Shown: positions 1 through 6,534, numbered from the stretch's first letter. The stretch is DNA of 6,534 bases from Bacteroidota bacterium (GCA_947499775.1 CANMPY010000109.1:1-6534), one strand, 5' to 3'. Translations and numbers: made by a program. The notes: generated by a model from the sequence alone, not told the origin.

Positions 1-993
1 CAAATTTGGCTTAACTATTTAAAGCCGTATACCGATGACTATATAGTTGACACTTACGGAACAGCAGTTGGCGTAATAAATCCAGGGCAAAAATATAAAG
101 TAGTGATAGAGGCGCACGCCGATGAGATAGCTTGGTATGTAAATTACATAACCCCTGAAGGCTATATTTATGTGATACGAAATGGGGGATCCGATCATCA
201 GATAGCACCAAGCATGCGCGTAAATATTCATGGAAAAAAAGGTATTGTTAAAGGTGTATTTGGCTGGCCAGCCATTCATGTGCGCGAACCGGGTAAAGAA
301 GATCATCCAACTCTCAAAAATATTTTTATCGATTGCGGCGCAAAAAACAAAGAAGAAGTTTTAGAAATGGGCATTCAGATTGGATCTGTAATTACGTTTG
401 TGGATGAAATGATGGAACTGAATAATCATTTTATTGTTGGCCGTGCTTTGGATAATAGAATAGGTGGGTTTATGATAGCTGAAGTGGCCCGATTATTAAA
501 AGAGAATAAAAAGAAACTTCCTTATACCCTTTATGTTGTAAACTCGGTACAAGAAGAAATTGGATTACGAGGGGCTGAAATGATTTCAAGACGGTTAAAA
601 CCCGATGTAGCAATTGTTACCGATGTAACCCACGATACCACATCGCCCATGTATAGCAAAAAAGATCAGGGAGATATTGCATGCGGCAAAGGACCCACTT
701 TAACAATTGGGCCAGCCGTACATAACAATGTTTTGAAAATGTTGGAGGAAGTGGCCGAAACAAATAAAATACCGTATCAAAGGCATGCCACTTCGCGAAG
801 CACAGGCACCGATACCGATATGTTTGCTTATTCATCCGAAGGGGTTGCCTCCGCGTTAATATCGCTTCCTTTAAAGTATATGCACACAACGGTCGAAACC
901 ATTCATAAAGATGACCTTGAAAATGTTATAAAGCTAATGTATGAAACCTTGCTTCAGTTAAAAGCTGGCCACGACTTTAGATACATCAAATAA
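1..993 (+). CDS. M42-family metallo-aminopeptidase (glutamyl aminopeptidase/endoglucanase-like), 5' truncated
   Basis: The frame is open from the first base to the TAA at 991-993, giving 330 visible residues. Family members run to about 350-360, so roughly 25-30 N-terminal residues lie left of the window. The GTG at 103 is an internal Val, not a start, because the frame upstream encodes good family sequence. All M42 active-site motifs are present, numbered from base 1: AHADE (metal ligand H39), GRALDNRIGG (bridging metal ligand D151), VQEEIGLRGA (E185 general base, E186 ligand), TDVTHDTT (D208 ligand) and YMHTTVE (H295 ligand). Their spacing matches the known TET aminopeptidases. The AHADEIAWYVNYI version of the first motif is, from memory, typical of Bacteroidota members. 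M42 enzymes are cytosolic, form dodecameric tetrahedra, and trim N-terminal residues from short peptides using two metal ions. The exact substrate preference cannot be read here. The gene converges on yidC across 48 bases and looks intact apart from the window edge. Confidence 0.93.
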   Translation, partial: QIWLNYLKPYTDDYIVDTYGTAVGVINPGQKYKVVIEAHADEIAWYVNYITPEGYIYVIRNGGSDHQIAPSMRVNIHGKKGIVKGVFGWPAIHVREPGKEDHPTLKNIFIDCGAKNKEEVLEMGIQIGSVITFVDEMMELNNHFIVGRALDNRIGGFMIAEVARLLKENKKKLPYTLYVVNSVQEEIGLRGAEMISRRLKPDVAIVTDVTHDTTSPMYSKKDQGDIACGKGPTLTIGPAVHNNVLKMLEEVAETNKIPYQRHATSRSTGTDTDMFAYSSEGVASALISLPLKYMHTTVETIHKDDLENVIKLMYETLLQLKAGHDFRYIK

Positions 994-1016
994 AACGACA
1001 TTTAGTACCGCTATGT

Positions 1017-1061
1017 AAACCCTTAGGAAGGCGTAATTTATTTACTTCTTTTTAAGGGTTT
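1017..1061 (+). terminator. Possible intrinsic terminator of the peptidase gene, overlapping the yidC 3' end
   Basis: AAACCCTTA (1017-1025) is a perfect complement of TAAGGGTTT (1053-1061). The stem can extend inward by pairing GGAAG (1026-1030) with CTTCT (1045-1049), including one G-T wobble, with a three-base bulge on the 3' side and a 14-base loop. On the plus strand the stem is followed by a T-rich stretch (1062-1078) that is interrupted rather than a clean T run. The hairpin begins 23 bases after the peptidase stop codon and its 3' arm lies within the last codons of convergent yidC. On the minus strand the hairpin is not followed by a T tract, so it suits the plus-strand transcript better. 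Function is inferred from position and pairing only. Confidence 0.45.
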
Positions 1062-2838
1062 TTGTTGAATTCTTTTTGGCCATTTCTTCCAAACGCTTTT
1101 GGAAACCCGATTTTTTTATAACTACCGGTTTCTTTTTATTTTCCTCGATTTGCTTATGAAGTTTAACCTCATCAACAAAAAATTTACGAATCAATACGTT
1201 TTGTCCAAAGGTTATCATGTTGCCTAAGAAATAATAATAGGTTAATCCGGATGCATAGTTGTTAAAGAACCCTAAGAAAAGTATGGGCATTAAATAGCTA
1301 ATCCATTTCATTTGACCGCTCACACCTGTAAGTTGATTGTTCATTCGGGTGTAAAGCAAAGTAGATACCGTCATCAAAAGCGTAAATAAGCTTATATGAC
1401 TTCCATAAAAAGGAATGTTAAATCCTAAATCCAAAACTGAATCAAAGGTTGAAAGATCGTTAGCCCATAAAAATGCTTTTTGCCTAAGCTCATAACTGGC
1501 CGGAAAAAAATTGAACATGGCTAAAAGTATAGGCAATTGAAGCAACATTGGCAAACACCCTCCCATAGGACTAACACCAGCGCGTTTATACAACTTCATG
1601 TTTTCTTGCTGTACTTTGGTCATATCCGAACCATGCTTTTCTTTTATTTCATCAATCTCCGGTTTTAAAATTCGCATTTTAGCCGACGATACATAGGATT
1701 TATAAACCAACGGAAACAGAAGAAGCTTAATAATTAACGTTAGCATAAGTATAACTAACCCAAAATTATTAATAAAGGTAGCCAGCCAATTGAATATAGG
1801 GATAATCATGTATTTGCTTACCCATCCAAAAAAACCAAGTGAAATGATTTTTTGCAATCCAATATTTTGAGCCGTTAGTGTTGGGTAATGGTTTGTTCCT
1901 ATATAAAACTCAAATTCATAAATTTCCTTCGGTTTGTATGTATACGGAAGTACCGCTGATGTGGTCATCCGTTTTATGCATGATACACTTGGCTCATTCG
2001 GTAAGGCAACACTAACCGTAAGCTTATCTTCAAACCCATTTTTAGCAATTAAGGTAGTATTAAAAAACTTTTGCTTATAGGCAACCCATTGTAATCCACT
2101 CAATAATTTTTTCTCTTCGTTTTCGGTTGTCGATAAATTTTCGACGCTTTCGTCAGACTTATACTTATAAAAAACGGTAGACGTTGACTGCTCGTCTTCA
2201 ATGGTACGTTCGGCCAAACCAATATGGCTTACCCAATTAAATTCTATATAGTTACCACTTGGAGGAATAGCTTCATGGAAGTTAATCAATTCGAAATTAT
2301 AGGTTAAGTTGTACGATTGTGTTTTTAATTTATAGGTCATGCGCACCGTTCCCCCATTTATTTGAGCATCCATAACAATAGCTGATTTTGATATCGCTGT
2401 AGGAATGAAATTTAAATCGGACGTATTAACCACCAAGCCCTCTTTTAGGTTGATTTTATAGTTAAACGTATCGTTTGGATTGTTGAGGAGGTATAGATCT
2501 GTAGAATCGAATTTTTTCAGCCCTTTTAAAAGAACACCTGAAATTTTAGCTCCTTTATTTGAAATGGCAATCTTAAGTTTGCTATTTTCTATGGAATATG
2601 TTTTTGGTGCAATGGTATCGGCTATAGGTTTAACCGATTGTGAAACCGAATCAGCACCTTGAATAACACCGGCTTGTAACGATGTATTTAGCGAATCTTT
2701 TTGGTGTGCCACCACCTTAAGCGAATCTTCTGTTTGGGCTTGGGCTTCTATTTCAGCTGCATTTTGTTGGTTAAAATAAAAGGTAACCAATAAAATGATA
2801 AAGATGAGAACGTAACCAATTAACGATTTTTTATCCAT
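1042..2838 (-). CDS. yidC: Membrane protein insertase YidC (Oxa1/Alb3 family)
   Basis: YidC inserts and folds inner-membrane proteins, alone or with SecYEG. The protein has 598 residues, normal for Bacteroidota. Residues 1-22 (MDKKSLIGYVLIF...) form TM1 with the usual short basic N-terminus. Residues 25-80 are a polar, Gln/Ser-rich linker. About 80-330 are the periplasmic beta-sandwich domain. About 335-555 are the conserved insertase core, with the signatures AKMRILKPEIDEIKEK (386-401) and VSPMGGCLPMLLQLPI (422-437), hydrophobic segments near 356-378, 428-446, 480-497 and 512-550, and a Lys/Arg-rich C-terminal tail (551-598) suited to ribosome contact. K371 aligns with the groove Arg366 of E. 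coli YidC, so the positive charge is kept as Lys. The frame extends upstream to an ATG at 2952, but the start at 2838 is chosen because the family N-terminus begins at MDKKS and a promoter -7 element lies inside the extension. It is convergent with the peptidase gene and divergent from the repeat protein. Confidence 0.97.
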   Translation of the reverse strand: MDKKSLIGYVLIFIILLVTFYFNQQNAAEIEAQAQTEDSLKVVAHQKDSLNTSLQAGVIQGADSVSQSVKPIADTIAPKTYSIENSKLKIAISNKGAKISGVLLKGLKKFDSTDLYLLNNPNDTFNYKINLKEGLVVNTSDLNFIPTAISKSAIVMDAQINGGTVRMTYKLKTQSYNLTYNFELINFHEAIPPSGNYIEFNWVSHIGLAERTIEDEQSTSTVFYKYKSDESVENLSTTENEEKKLLSGLQWVAYKQKFFNTTLIAKNGFEDKLTVSVALPNEPSVSCIKRMTTSAVLPYTYKPKEIYEFEFYIGTNHYPTLTAQNIGLQKIISLGFFGWVSKYMIIPIFNWLATFINNFGLVILMLTLIIKLLLFPLVYKSYVSSAKMRILKPEIDEIKEKHGSDMTKVQQENMKLYKRAGVSPMGGCLPMLLQLPILLAMFNFFPASYELRQKAFLWANDLSTFDSVLDLGFNIPFYGSHISLFTLLMTVSTLLYTRMNNQLTGVSGQMKWISYLMPILFLGFFNNYASGLTYYYFLGNMITFGQNVLIRKFFVDEVKLHKQIEENKKKPVVIKKSGFQKRLEEMAKKNSTKTLKKK

Positions 2839-2864
2839 GTGTAAGTAATACTTAAAAACGGCTG

Positions 2865-2872
2865 CAAAAGTA
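2865..2872 (-). promoter_or_regulatory. Bacteroidota-type -7 promoter element for yidC
   Basis: Read on the minus strand, this is TACTTTTG, a perfect match to the TAnnTTTG -7 consensus used by the primary sigma factor of Bacteroidota. It lies 26 bases upstream of the chosen yidC ATG, leaving an untranslated leader of roughly 20 bases. I see no convincing TTG -33 element at the expected distance upstream, so the promoter may be of moderate strength or rely on the -7 box. Its position inside the longer reading frame supports the start at 2838. Confidence 0.6.
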
Positions 2873-2996
2873 GGCTTAAATACAGAAATCTTTACGATTC
2901 TTTTATGAAAAAATGAGGGATAATCTATAGGGTTATGCCTATGGTATAGCATGCATATGCACTTGTATCAAACATACTTTTTTAATGACCTATATT

Positions 2997-3013
2997 GATA
3001 CTGCAATAGTATC
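2997..3013. repeat. Small perfect inverted repeat in the divergent intergenic region
   Basis: GATACT (2997-3002) and AGTATC (3008-3013) are perfect reverse complements separated by GCAAT. It could be a dyad operator for a regulator of the repeat protein gene, which starts about 135 bases downstream, or a weak hairpin. A second, shorter dyad, TTTCA-TTT-TGAAA, follows at 3015-3027. Six-base arms in AT-rich DNA can arise by chance, so no function is claimed. Confidence 0.35.
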
Positions 3014-3146
3014 CTTTCATTTTGAAACAAAAGGCTCCCAATTTGAAATAAATGAATAGTTGATTAGAACTTAACGTACTGAATTTAAATAAATTAAAAA
3101 TATGGAACTATAATTGCAAATAGAATTTCGAACTTAATTTATTGAC

Positions 3147-6100
3147 ATGAAACAAATAAATCTACACCCTTGTTCAAAAACGTTTTTCTTAAAAGGTTTT
3201 GTTTTTCTTTTAGCCTTTGCGCCTTTCTTATCCTTTTCAGCTGATAAGTTTTGGATTGCAACCACTCAACAAGATTGGAATAATTCAGCCAATTGGTCTA
3301 CCTCGGAAACTGGTTCCGGAGGAGCAGGCGTTCCTGGCACTTCCGACAATGCAAAATTTACAAGCAGCAGAAATGGCAATTGCACTATCAACGCCAATGT
3401 GAGTGTTGACGGAATGGATATCAATGGATATTCGGGCACTATTACCAATACGACGTATAATTTTACCGTTTCATCCAACATCTATTTTACTCAAAATTCA
3501 GGCACGTTCAACGGCGGGAGTTCCAATATCACCATTGGAGCAAGATTAAGCATATCGGGGGGTACTTTTAATTGTGGAACGGGCACAGTAGATATCAATG
3601 GCACCGGGTTTTACCTCAGCGGAGGAACTTTTACTTCAACTTCCGGAACGCTTTACGTAGGCAATTATTGGAATCATAGTGCAGGAACATTTACACACAA
3701 TAACGGAACAGTGGTATTTGATGGAGCCACAGACCCTCAAAATACAATCGTAGGCGGAGTAGAAACTTTTAATAATGTAACCGTTGATAGACCAAGTCCT
3801 GGAATTTTATACCTTAGGGGAACAAGCAGTTCTAGTGATAAATTTATAATTTTAGGGGCATTAAACCTTAATCAAGGAACAATTAGTTCCACAAATAGTT
3901 CCTATGCCGTTCGTCTCGAAGCGGAGGGTTCGGTTACAGTTCAAAGCACATTTGGTACCTTATCGAGCAGCGCTACTTTATGTTTTAAAGGCACAGCCAA
4001 TCAGAATTTCGACTTAACCAATGCCACCAACAAAGTAGACGGCACAGTGGAAATTGATAAATCTTCTGGACAAGTTACCTTACTTTCCAACTTAACCATG
4101 GATGGAGGAGGAGACTTAAATTTAATATCAGGAACCCTAAACCTCAACGGTCAAACCGTTTCAAACACCGCATATTTAACCTATTGCACCGGAACTTTTA
4201 GTGTATCCGGAACTGGAACCCTCGCCAATTACGGGGTTCGTTTAATCTCAGGATCCCCCGCTTTATCTATCAGCGGAGCTTCTACTTTTACAGTGAGCAC
4301 CGGGCACTTTACCATGTCTACAGGAACCTTCAACGCTGGAAGTGCAACCCTTGATTTTAATGGAAATTTTAATTTAACCGGTGGAGCCTTTACCAGCACC
4401 TCTGGAACCATGTATTTATCAAGAGATTGGTCTCATACATCTGCAGGAACATTTACCCATAACAGCGGCACGGTTGTGTTTGATGGGAATTTTACCAGCA
4501 CGCCCGGAAAAATTGAAATGGTGAGTAATCTCGAAACCTTTAATAATTTAACCTTAAGTTTGGCAGCAGGAAGTCAATGCATTTATACTGCTAGCAATGT
4601 AGTGCTGGTACTTGGCAACTTGTCCCTTTCAACGGGTTCCGTATCCCCATGGAACGGAGGCAATGCAGTGTCAATTGAAGTAAGAGGAGGGGTTACAGTT
4701 GGAAGTAGTTTTGGGACCTTGAGTTCAGATGTAACCCTCCTATTATCAGGAGAAACCCAAGCATTAACCTTCTCAGGAACCACAACAAATATACAGGGAA
4801 ATATCACCGTAAGTTCAACTGGAAATTTAAATCTTGGATCTAATCTAAGTATCAGTTCAGGCAAAACTTTAACGGTTGCATGGGGTGGAAATCTCAATAT
4901 GAAAAACTTTATTATTGGAGGAAGTGGAAACTTTACCACGGCTAGTGGTGGTAGTTTGAGAATAGGTTCAACCACTGGCATTACAACCTCAGGAACAACG
5001 GGTAATGTTCAGGTTTCAGGAACAAGATCCTTTAATACCAATTGCAATTATTATTACAATGGCTCCTATGGAGCACAAGTTACTGGTAATGGTTTGCCGG
5101 CAACGGTTGGAATTTTATCTGCAAGTAATGCTTCTGGAGTCACCCTTCAATCCAACGTTTCAGTAAGCAGCTCCCTTCAAATATCAGGTATTTTTGATAT
5201 TGGAACCTATACCGTAAACAGAACAACTGCAGGGGGTTCGATGAGTATTAATTCAGGAGCAACTTTAAAAATTGGGGGCACAAACACCTTCCCATCCAAT
5301 TACGATGCACAGACTGTACATGAATCAAGCACTGTTGAATACAATGGATCTACCCAAACTATTTCGGATTTAATTAGCTCCCAGTCGTATGGTAATTTAA
5401 CCATTAATACCACTGCCGCTACTACCAACAGTTTTTCAGTGGCAGGTACCTTAACCGTCGCCACTGGTAAAAGTTTTATTCCCACAACGGGTACAATTAC
5501 TATGAAAAATGGTTCTTCAATTAGTAATTCGGGAACCCTTACCCTTTCAGGCTTAACCATATATACTAATGCCTCTGTTACAAGTACAGGCAGTTTTGCA
5601 ATAGCCGGAACGTTCACTGTAAATTCAGGTGCAACCTTTACCCAATCGGCAGGCACCATTACGATGAATAACGCTTCCTCTATCAGTAACTCTGGGACCC
5701 TTACCTTTTATGGGTTAAGTATAGCTGCATCGGCTACAGTTACCACATCCAGTAGTTTTAGTGTTGCAGGAGCATTAAGCATAGGCTCGGGCTCTACCTT
5801 TAATCCGAGCAGTGGAACCCTAACCATGACCGGAAATGCTTGGACATTTTCATTGAGCGCAGAACCAACCTTTAGCGGATTAACGATTGCAGGCACCCCA
5901 GCCTCTCAACCAGCTCAAAATTTTAAGGTTGGTGGTGCACTCACCATCAATGCATTGGCAACCTTTGCCCTTGCTGGTGGAACAATTACAATGAATAACG
6001 GTGCATCAATCAGTAATTCAGGGATACTAACATTTTATTCCTTAAACATTCCCGCTTCGGCAACCGTTACCACATCCAGTAGTTTTTCAATAACGTATAC

Positions 6101-6534
6101 GTTAACGACTGGTTCCAATGCAGTATTTAATCCAAGCGCGGGTACGGTTACAATGACCGGTACGATTTGGAATTTTTCATTTGCCACAGCACCTACCTTT
6201 AAGGGGCTTACCATAGCCGGAACGAGTGGTGCAACCGCTCAAAGTTTTAGCATGTCAGAAGCGTTTACCGTTAATTCAAGTACAACATATACGTCGTCCA
6301 GTGGCAGTACCGTAACGATGAATAATGGCTCTTCAATTGTCAATTCAGGAACCTTAACCTTTCAAAATTTAACCGTGGCAGCATCAGCATCTGTTACTAA
6401 TAGTGGCAGTTATGCCGTAGCAGGAACATTTACCGTAAATTCAGGTGCAAGCTTTACCCCAACAGCTGCTAGCATTATAAGTGGAGCAGGTACATTAACA
6501 GGTAGCGGAACCATAAAAGTAACCCGTACAGCGG
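3147..6534 (+). CDS. Very large secreted repeat-rich beta-solenoid/adhesin-like surface protein, 3' truncated by the window
   Basis: The frame is open from the ATG at 3147 to the right edge, 1129 codons, with no stop found in a codon-by-codon reading. An in-frame TAA at 3135-3137 makes this ATG the first possible start. Residues 1-32 are a signal peptide: a Lys-containing start, a hydrophobic core FVFLLAFAPFL (18-28) and a likely cleavage at SFS|AD. Then come a Trp-rich module (34-71), beta-helix-like rungs with an SxGTF motif about every 20 residues, a 254-residue block present twice (137-390, 391-644), an NTFP...STVEY module (about 683-761) and 54-residue repeats (762 on). Composition is dominated by Ser, Thr, Gly, Asn and Ala with very few Cys or charged residues. 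This is the pattern of large Bacteroidota surface proteins, often exported by the type IX system, whose sorting domain would be at the unseen C-terminus. No catalytic motif is visible. A structural or adhesive role is inference; the ligand is unknown. Confidence 0.85.
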   Translation, partial: MKQINLHPCSKTFFLKGFVFLLAFAPFLSFSADKFWIATTQQDWNNSANWSTSETGSGGAGVPGTSDNAKFTSSRNGNCTINANVSVDGMDINGYSGTITNTTYNFTVSSNIYFTQNSGTFNGGSSNITIGARLSISGGTFNCGTGTVDINGTGFYLSGGTFTSTSGTLYVGNYWNHSAGTFTHNNGTVVFDGATDPQNTIVGGVETFNNVTVDRPSPGILYLRGTSSSSDKFIILGALNLNQGTISSTNSSYAVRLEAEGSVTVQSTFGTLSSSATLCFKGTANQNFDLTNATNKVDGTVEIDKSSGQVTLLSNLTMDGGGDLNLISGTLNLNGQTVSNTAYLTYCTGTFSVSGTGTLANYGVRLISGSPALSISGASTFTVSTGHFTMSTGTFNAGSATLDFNGNFNLTGGAFTSTSGTMYLSRDWSHTSAGTFTHNSGTVVFDGNFTSTPGKIEMVSNLETFNNLTLSLAAGSQCIYTASNVVLVLGNLSLSTGSVSPWNGGNAVSIEVRGGVTVGSSFGTLSSDVTLLLSGETQALTFSGTTTNIQGNITVSSTGNLNLGSNLSISSGKTLTVAWGGNLNMKNFIIGGSGNFTTASGGSLRIGSTTGITTSGTTGNVQVSGTRSFNTNCNYYYNGSYGAQVTGNGLPATVGILSASNASGVTLQSNVSVSSSLQISGIFDIGTYTVNRTTAGGSMSINSGATLKIGGTNTFPSNYDAQTVHESSTVEYNGSTQTISDLISSQSYGNLTINTTAATTNSFSVAGTLTVATGKSFIPTTGTITMKNGSSISNSGTLTLSGLTIYTNASVTSTGSFAIAGTFTVNSGATFTQSAGTITMNNASSISNSGTLTFYGLSIAASATVTTSSSFSVAGALSIGSGSTFNPSSGTLTMTGNAWTFSLSAEPTFSGLTIAGTPASQPAQNFKVGGALTINALATFALAGGTITMNNGASISNSGILTFYSLNIPASATVTTSSSFSITYTLTTGSNAVFNPSAGTVTMTGTIWNFSFATAPTFKGLTIAGTSGATAQSFSMSEAFTVNSSTTYTSSSGSTVTMNNGSSIVNSGTLTFQNLTVAASASVTNSGSYAVAGTFTVNSGASFTPTAASIISGAGTLTGSGTIKVTRTA
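3246..3359 (+). other. N-terminal Trp-rich module of the repeat protein (domain within the CDS)
   Basis: Directly after the signal peptide, residues 34-71 carry KFWIA, then QDWNNSANWS, then GSGGAGVPGTSDNAKF. From memory this W...W...NWS plus GGAGVPG..D...F arrangement recurs in large Bacteroidota exported proteins, where it precedes beta-strand repeats. The Asp, Asn and Gly residues could bind calcium or cap the solenoid, but neither is established from this sequence. No name or function can be assigned. Confidence 0.55.
3555..4316 (+). repeat. First copy of a 762-base (254-residue) repeat inside the surface protein gene
   Basis: Copy 1 covers residues 137-390. It opens with SGGTFNCG, continues through FTSTSGTLY, SAGTFTHNNGTVVFDG and ETFNNVTVD, and later has a GSVTVQSTFGTLSSSATL segment. 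The same ordered landmarks recur in copy 2 at offsets of 759-771 bases. In the best stretch (residues 161-193), 25 of 33 residues match copy 2 with one gap. The DNA has diverged well beyond recent duplication. The exact end is approximate because the last 60 or so residues align weakly. Confidence 0.75.
4317..5078 (+). repeat. Second copy of the 762-base (254-residue) repeat
   Basis: Copy 2 covers residues 391-644 and directly follows copy 1. Landmarks in the same order are STGTFNAG, FTSTSGTMY, SAGTFTHNSGTVVFDG, ETFNNLTLS and GVTVGSSFGTLSSDVTL. The VVFDG segments begin at 3711 and 4473, 762 bases apart. The FGTLSS segments begin at 3951 and 4710, 759 bases apart. The similarity fades after about 4900, so the right boundary is taken from the period and not from a sharp edge. 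Confidence 0.7.
5193..5429 (+). other. NTFP...STVEY module of the repeat protein (domain within the CDS)
   Basis: Residues about 683-761 read FDIGTYTVNRTTAGG, INSGATLKIGGTNTFPSNY, STVEYNGSTQTIS and YGNLTI in order. From memory this motif chain is a recurrent unit of very large Bacteroidota secreted proteins. It occurs once in the visible part and separates the 254-residue blocks from the shorter repeats. It looks like a stack of beta-strands with no catalytic residues. Boundaries are approximate. Confidence 0.5.
5430..6534 (+). repeat. Array of ~54-residue (162-base) tandem repeats in two alternating types, running off the window
   Basis: The units are A 5430-5591, B 5592-5753, C 5754-5918, D 5919-6080, E 6081-6242, F 6243-6407 and G 6408 onward (incomplete). 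Lengths are 54, 54, 55, 54, 54 and 55 residues. Each opens with a segment like SFSVAGTLTV and a GTITM strand. Type I units (A, B, D, F) continue with NNGSSISNSGTLTF and LTIAASATVTTSS. Type II units (C, E) instead have TGNAWTFSLSAEPTF and GLTIAGT. A and B share 31 of 54 residues. B-C and D-E are related at a 327-base spacing, with a 21-base identical block at 5739-5759 and 6066-6086. The array probably continues past the window edge, though unit G diverges after about residue 20. Confidence 0.85.

Larger units (their letters stand above)
2839..3146. other. Divergent intergenic region between yidC and the repeat protein gene
   Basis: This AT-rich stretch of 308 bases holds no supportable gene. 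The minus-strand frame up to 2952 is only an upstream extension of yidC with no family resemblance. The yidC -7 element is at 2865-2872. For the plus-strand repeat gene I find no clean TAnnTTTG. The nearest is TATAATTG at about 3110-3117, with one mismatch and no clear -33 box, so its promoter is unassigned. No Shine-Dalgarno-like purine run precedes the ATG at 3147, which is usual in Bacteroidota. A small inverted repeat sits at 2997-3013. Confidence 0.6.

Noticed and set aside
103..105. GTG as the start of the peptidase
   Set aside because: The same frame is open to base 1 and encodes family-like sequence upstream. Starting here would put the AHADE metal motif at the extreme N-terminus, so the gene is cut by the window edge.
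11..889. Minus-strand frames at 11-211, 19-306 and 617-889
   Set aside because: They are antisense to a well-supported M42 peptidase and show no recognisable protein features.
2480..2662. Plus-strand frame of 60 codons inside yidC
   Set aside because: It is antisense to the yidC periplasmic domain, with no domain or start signal of its own.
2952..2961. Ten-base palindrome TGCATATGCA as an operator
   Set aside because: Short self-complementary stretches are common in AT-rich DNA. It stands alone, with no second copy nearby and no promoter element beside it.
3217..3402. Plus-strand frame of 61 codons inside the start of the repeat protein gene
   Set aside because: It overlaps the signal peptide and N-terminal module in another frame and has no family resemblance, so it is a shadow frame.
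4583..4981. Minus-strand open frame of 132 codons, and similar antisense frames at 3266-3481, 4229-4411, 5300-5659 and 5708-5896
   Set aside because: All lie opposite the repeat protein. Their Val/Pro/Leu/Lys-rich sequence is what antisense of Thr/Ser/Gly/Asn codons gives. None has a recognisable domain.
5430..6534. CRISPR array or slippage-prone phase-variable repeat
   Set aside because: The repeats are protein-coding and in frame, with strongly diverged DNA. The longest identity I noted between units is 21 bases, and there are no uniform repeats with unique spacers or long simple-sequence tracts.

Overview
The window most likely comes from a Bacteroidota chromosome. Three things point there: a long, Bacteroidota-style YidC with a large periplasmic domain; a TAnnTTTG-type -7 promoter element in front of it; and a very large Ser/Thr/Gly/Asn-rich secreted repeat protein of the kind common in that phylum. 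Coding regions are AT-leaning and there is no Shine-Dalgarno-like sequence at the repeat protein start. No RNA gene, CRISPR array, insertion sequence or phage gene is visible.

Layout. (1) Positions 1-993, plus strand: the 3' part of an M42-family metallo-aminopeptidase gene, cut by the left edge. (2) Positions 994-1041: a short gap between convergent genes, with a hairpin that could end the peptidase transcript. (3) Positions 1042-2838, minus strand: yidC, the inner-membrane protein insertase, complete at 598 residues. (4) Positions 2839-3146: a 308-base divergent intergenic region holding a good yidC promoter element and a small inverted repeat. (5) Positions 3147-6534, plus strand: the first 1129 codons of a very large secreted repeat protein that is still open at the right edge.

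The repeat protein has a signal peptide, a Trp-rich N-terminal module, beta-solenoid-like rungs of about 20 residues, a duplicated 254-residue block, an NTFP...STVEY module, and an array of about 54-residue repeats in two alternating flavours. It is probably a cell-surface or extracellular adhesin-like protein. Export by the type IX secretion system is a reasonable guess, but the C-terminus that would show it lies outside the window.

The three genes show no obvious shared pathway: a cytosolic peptidase, a membrane insertase and a surface protein, on three separate transcription units. Nothing here amounts to a demonstrable new system. The most interesting content is the hierarchical repeat structure of the last gene.
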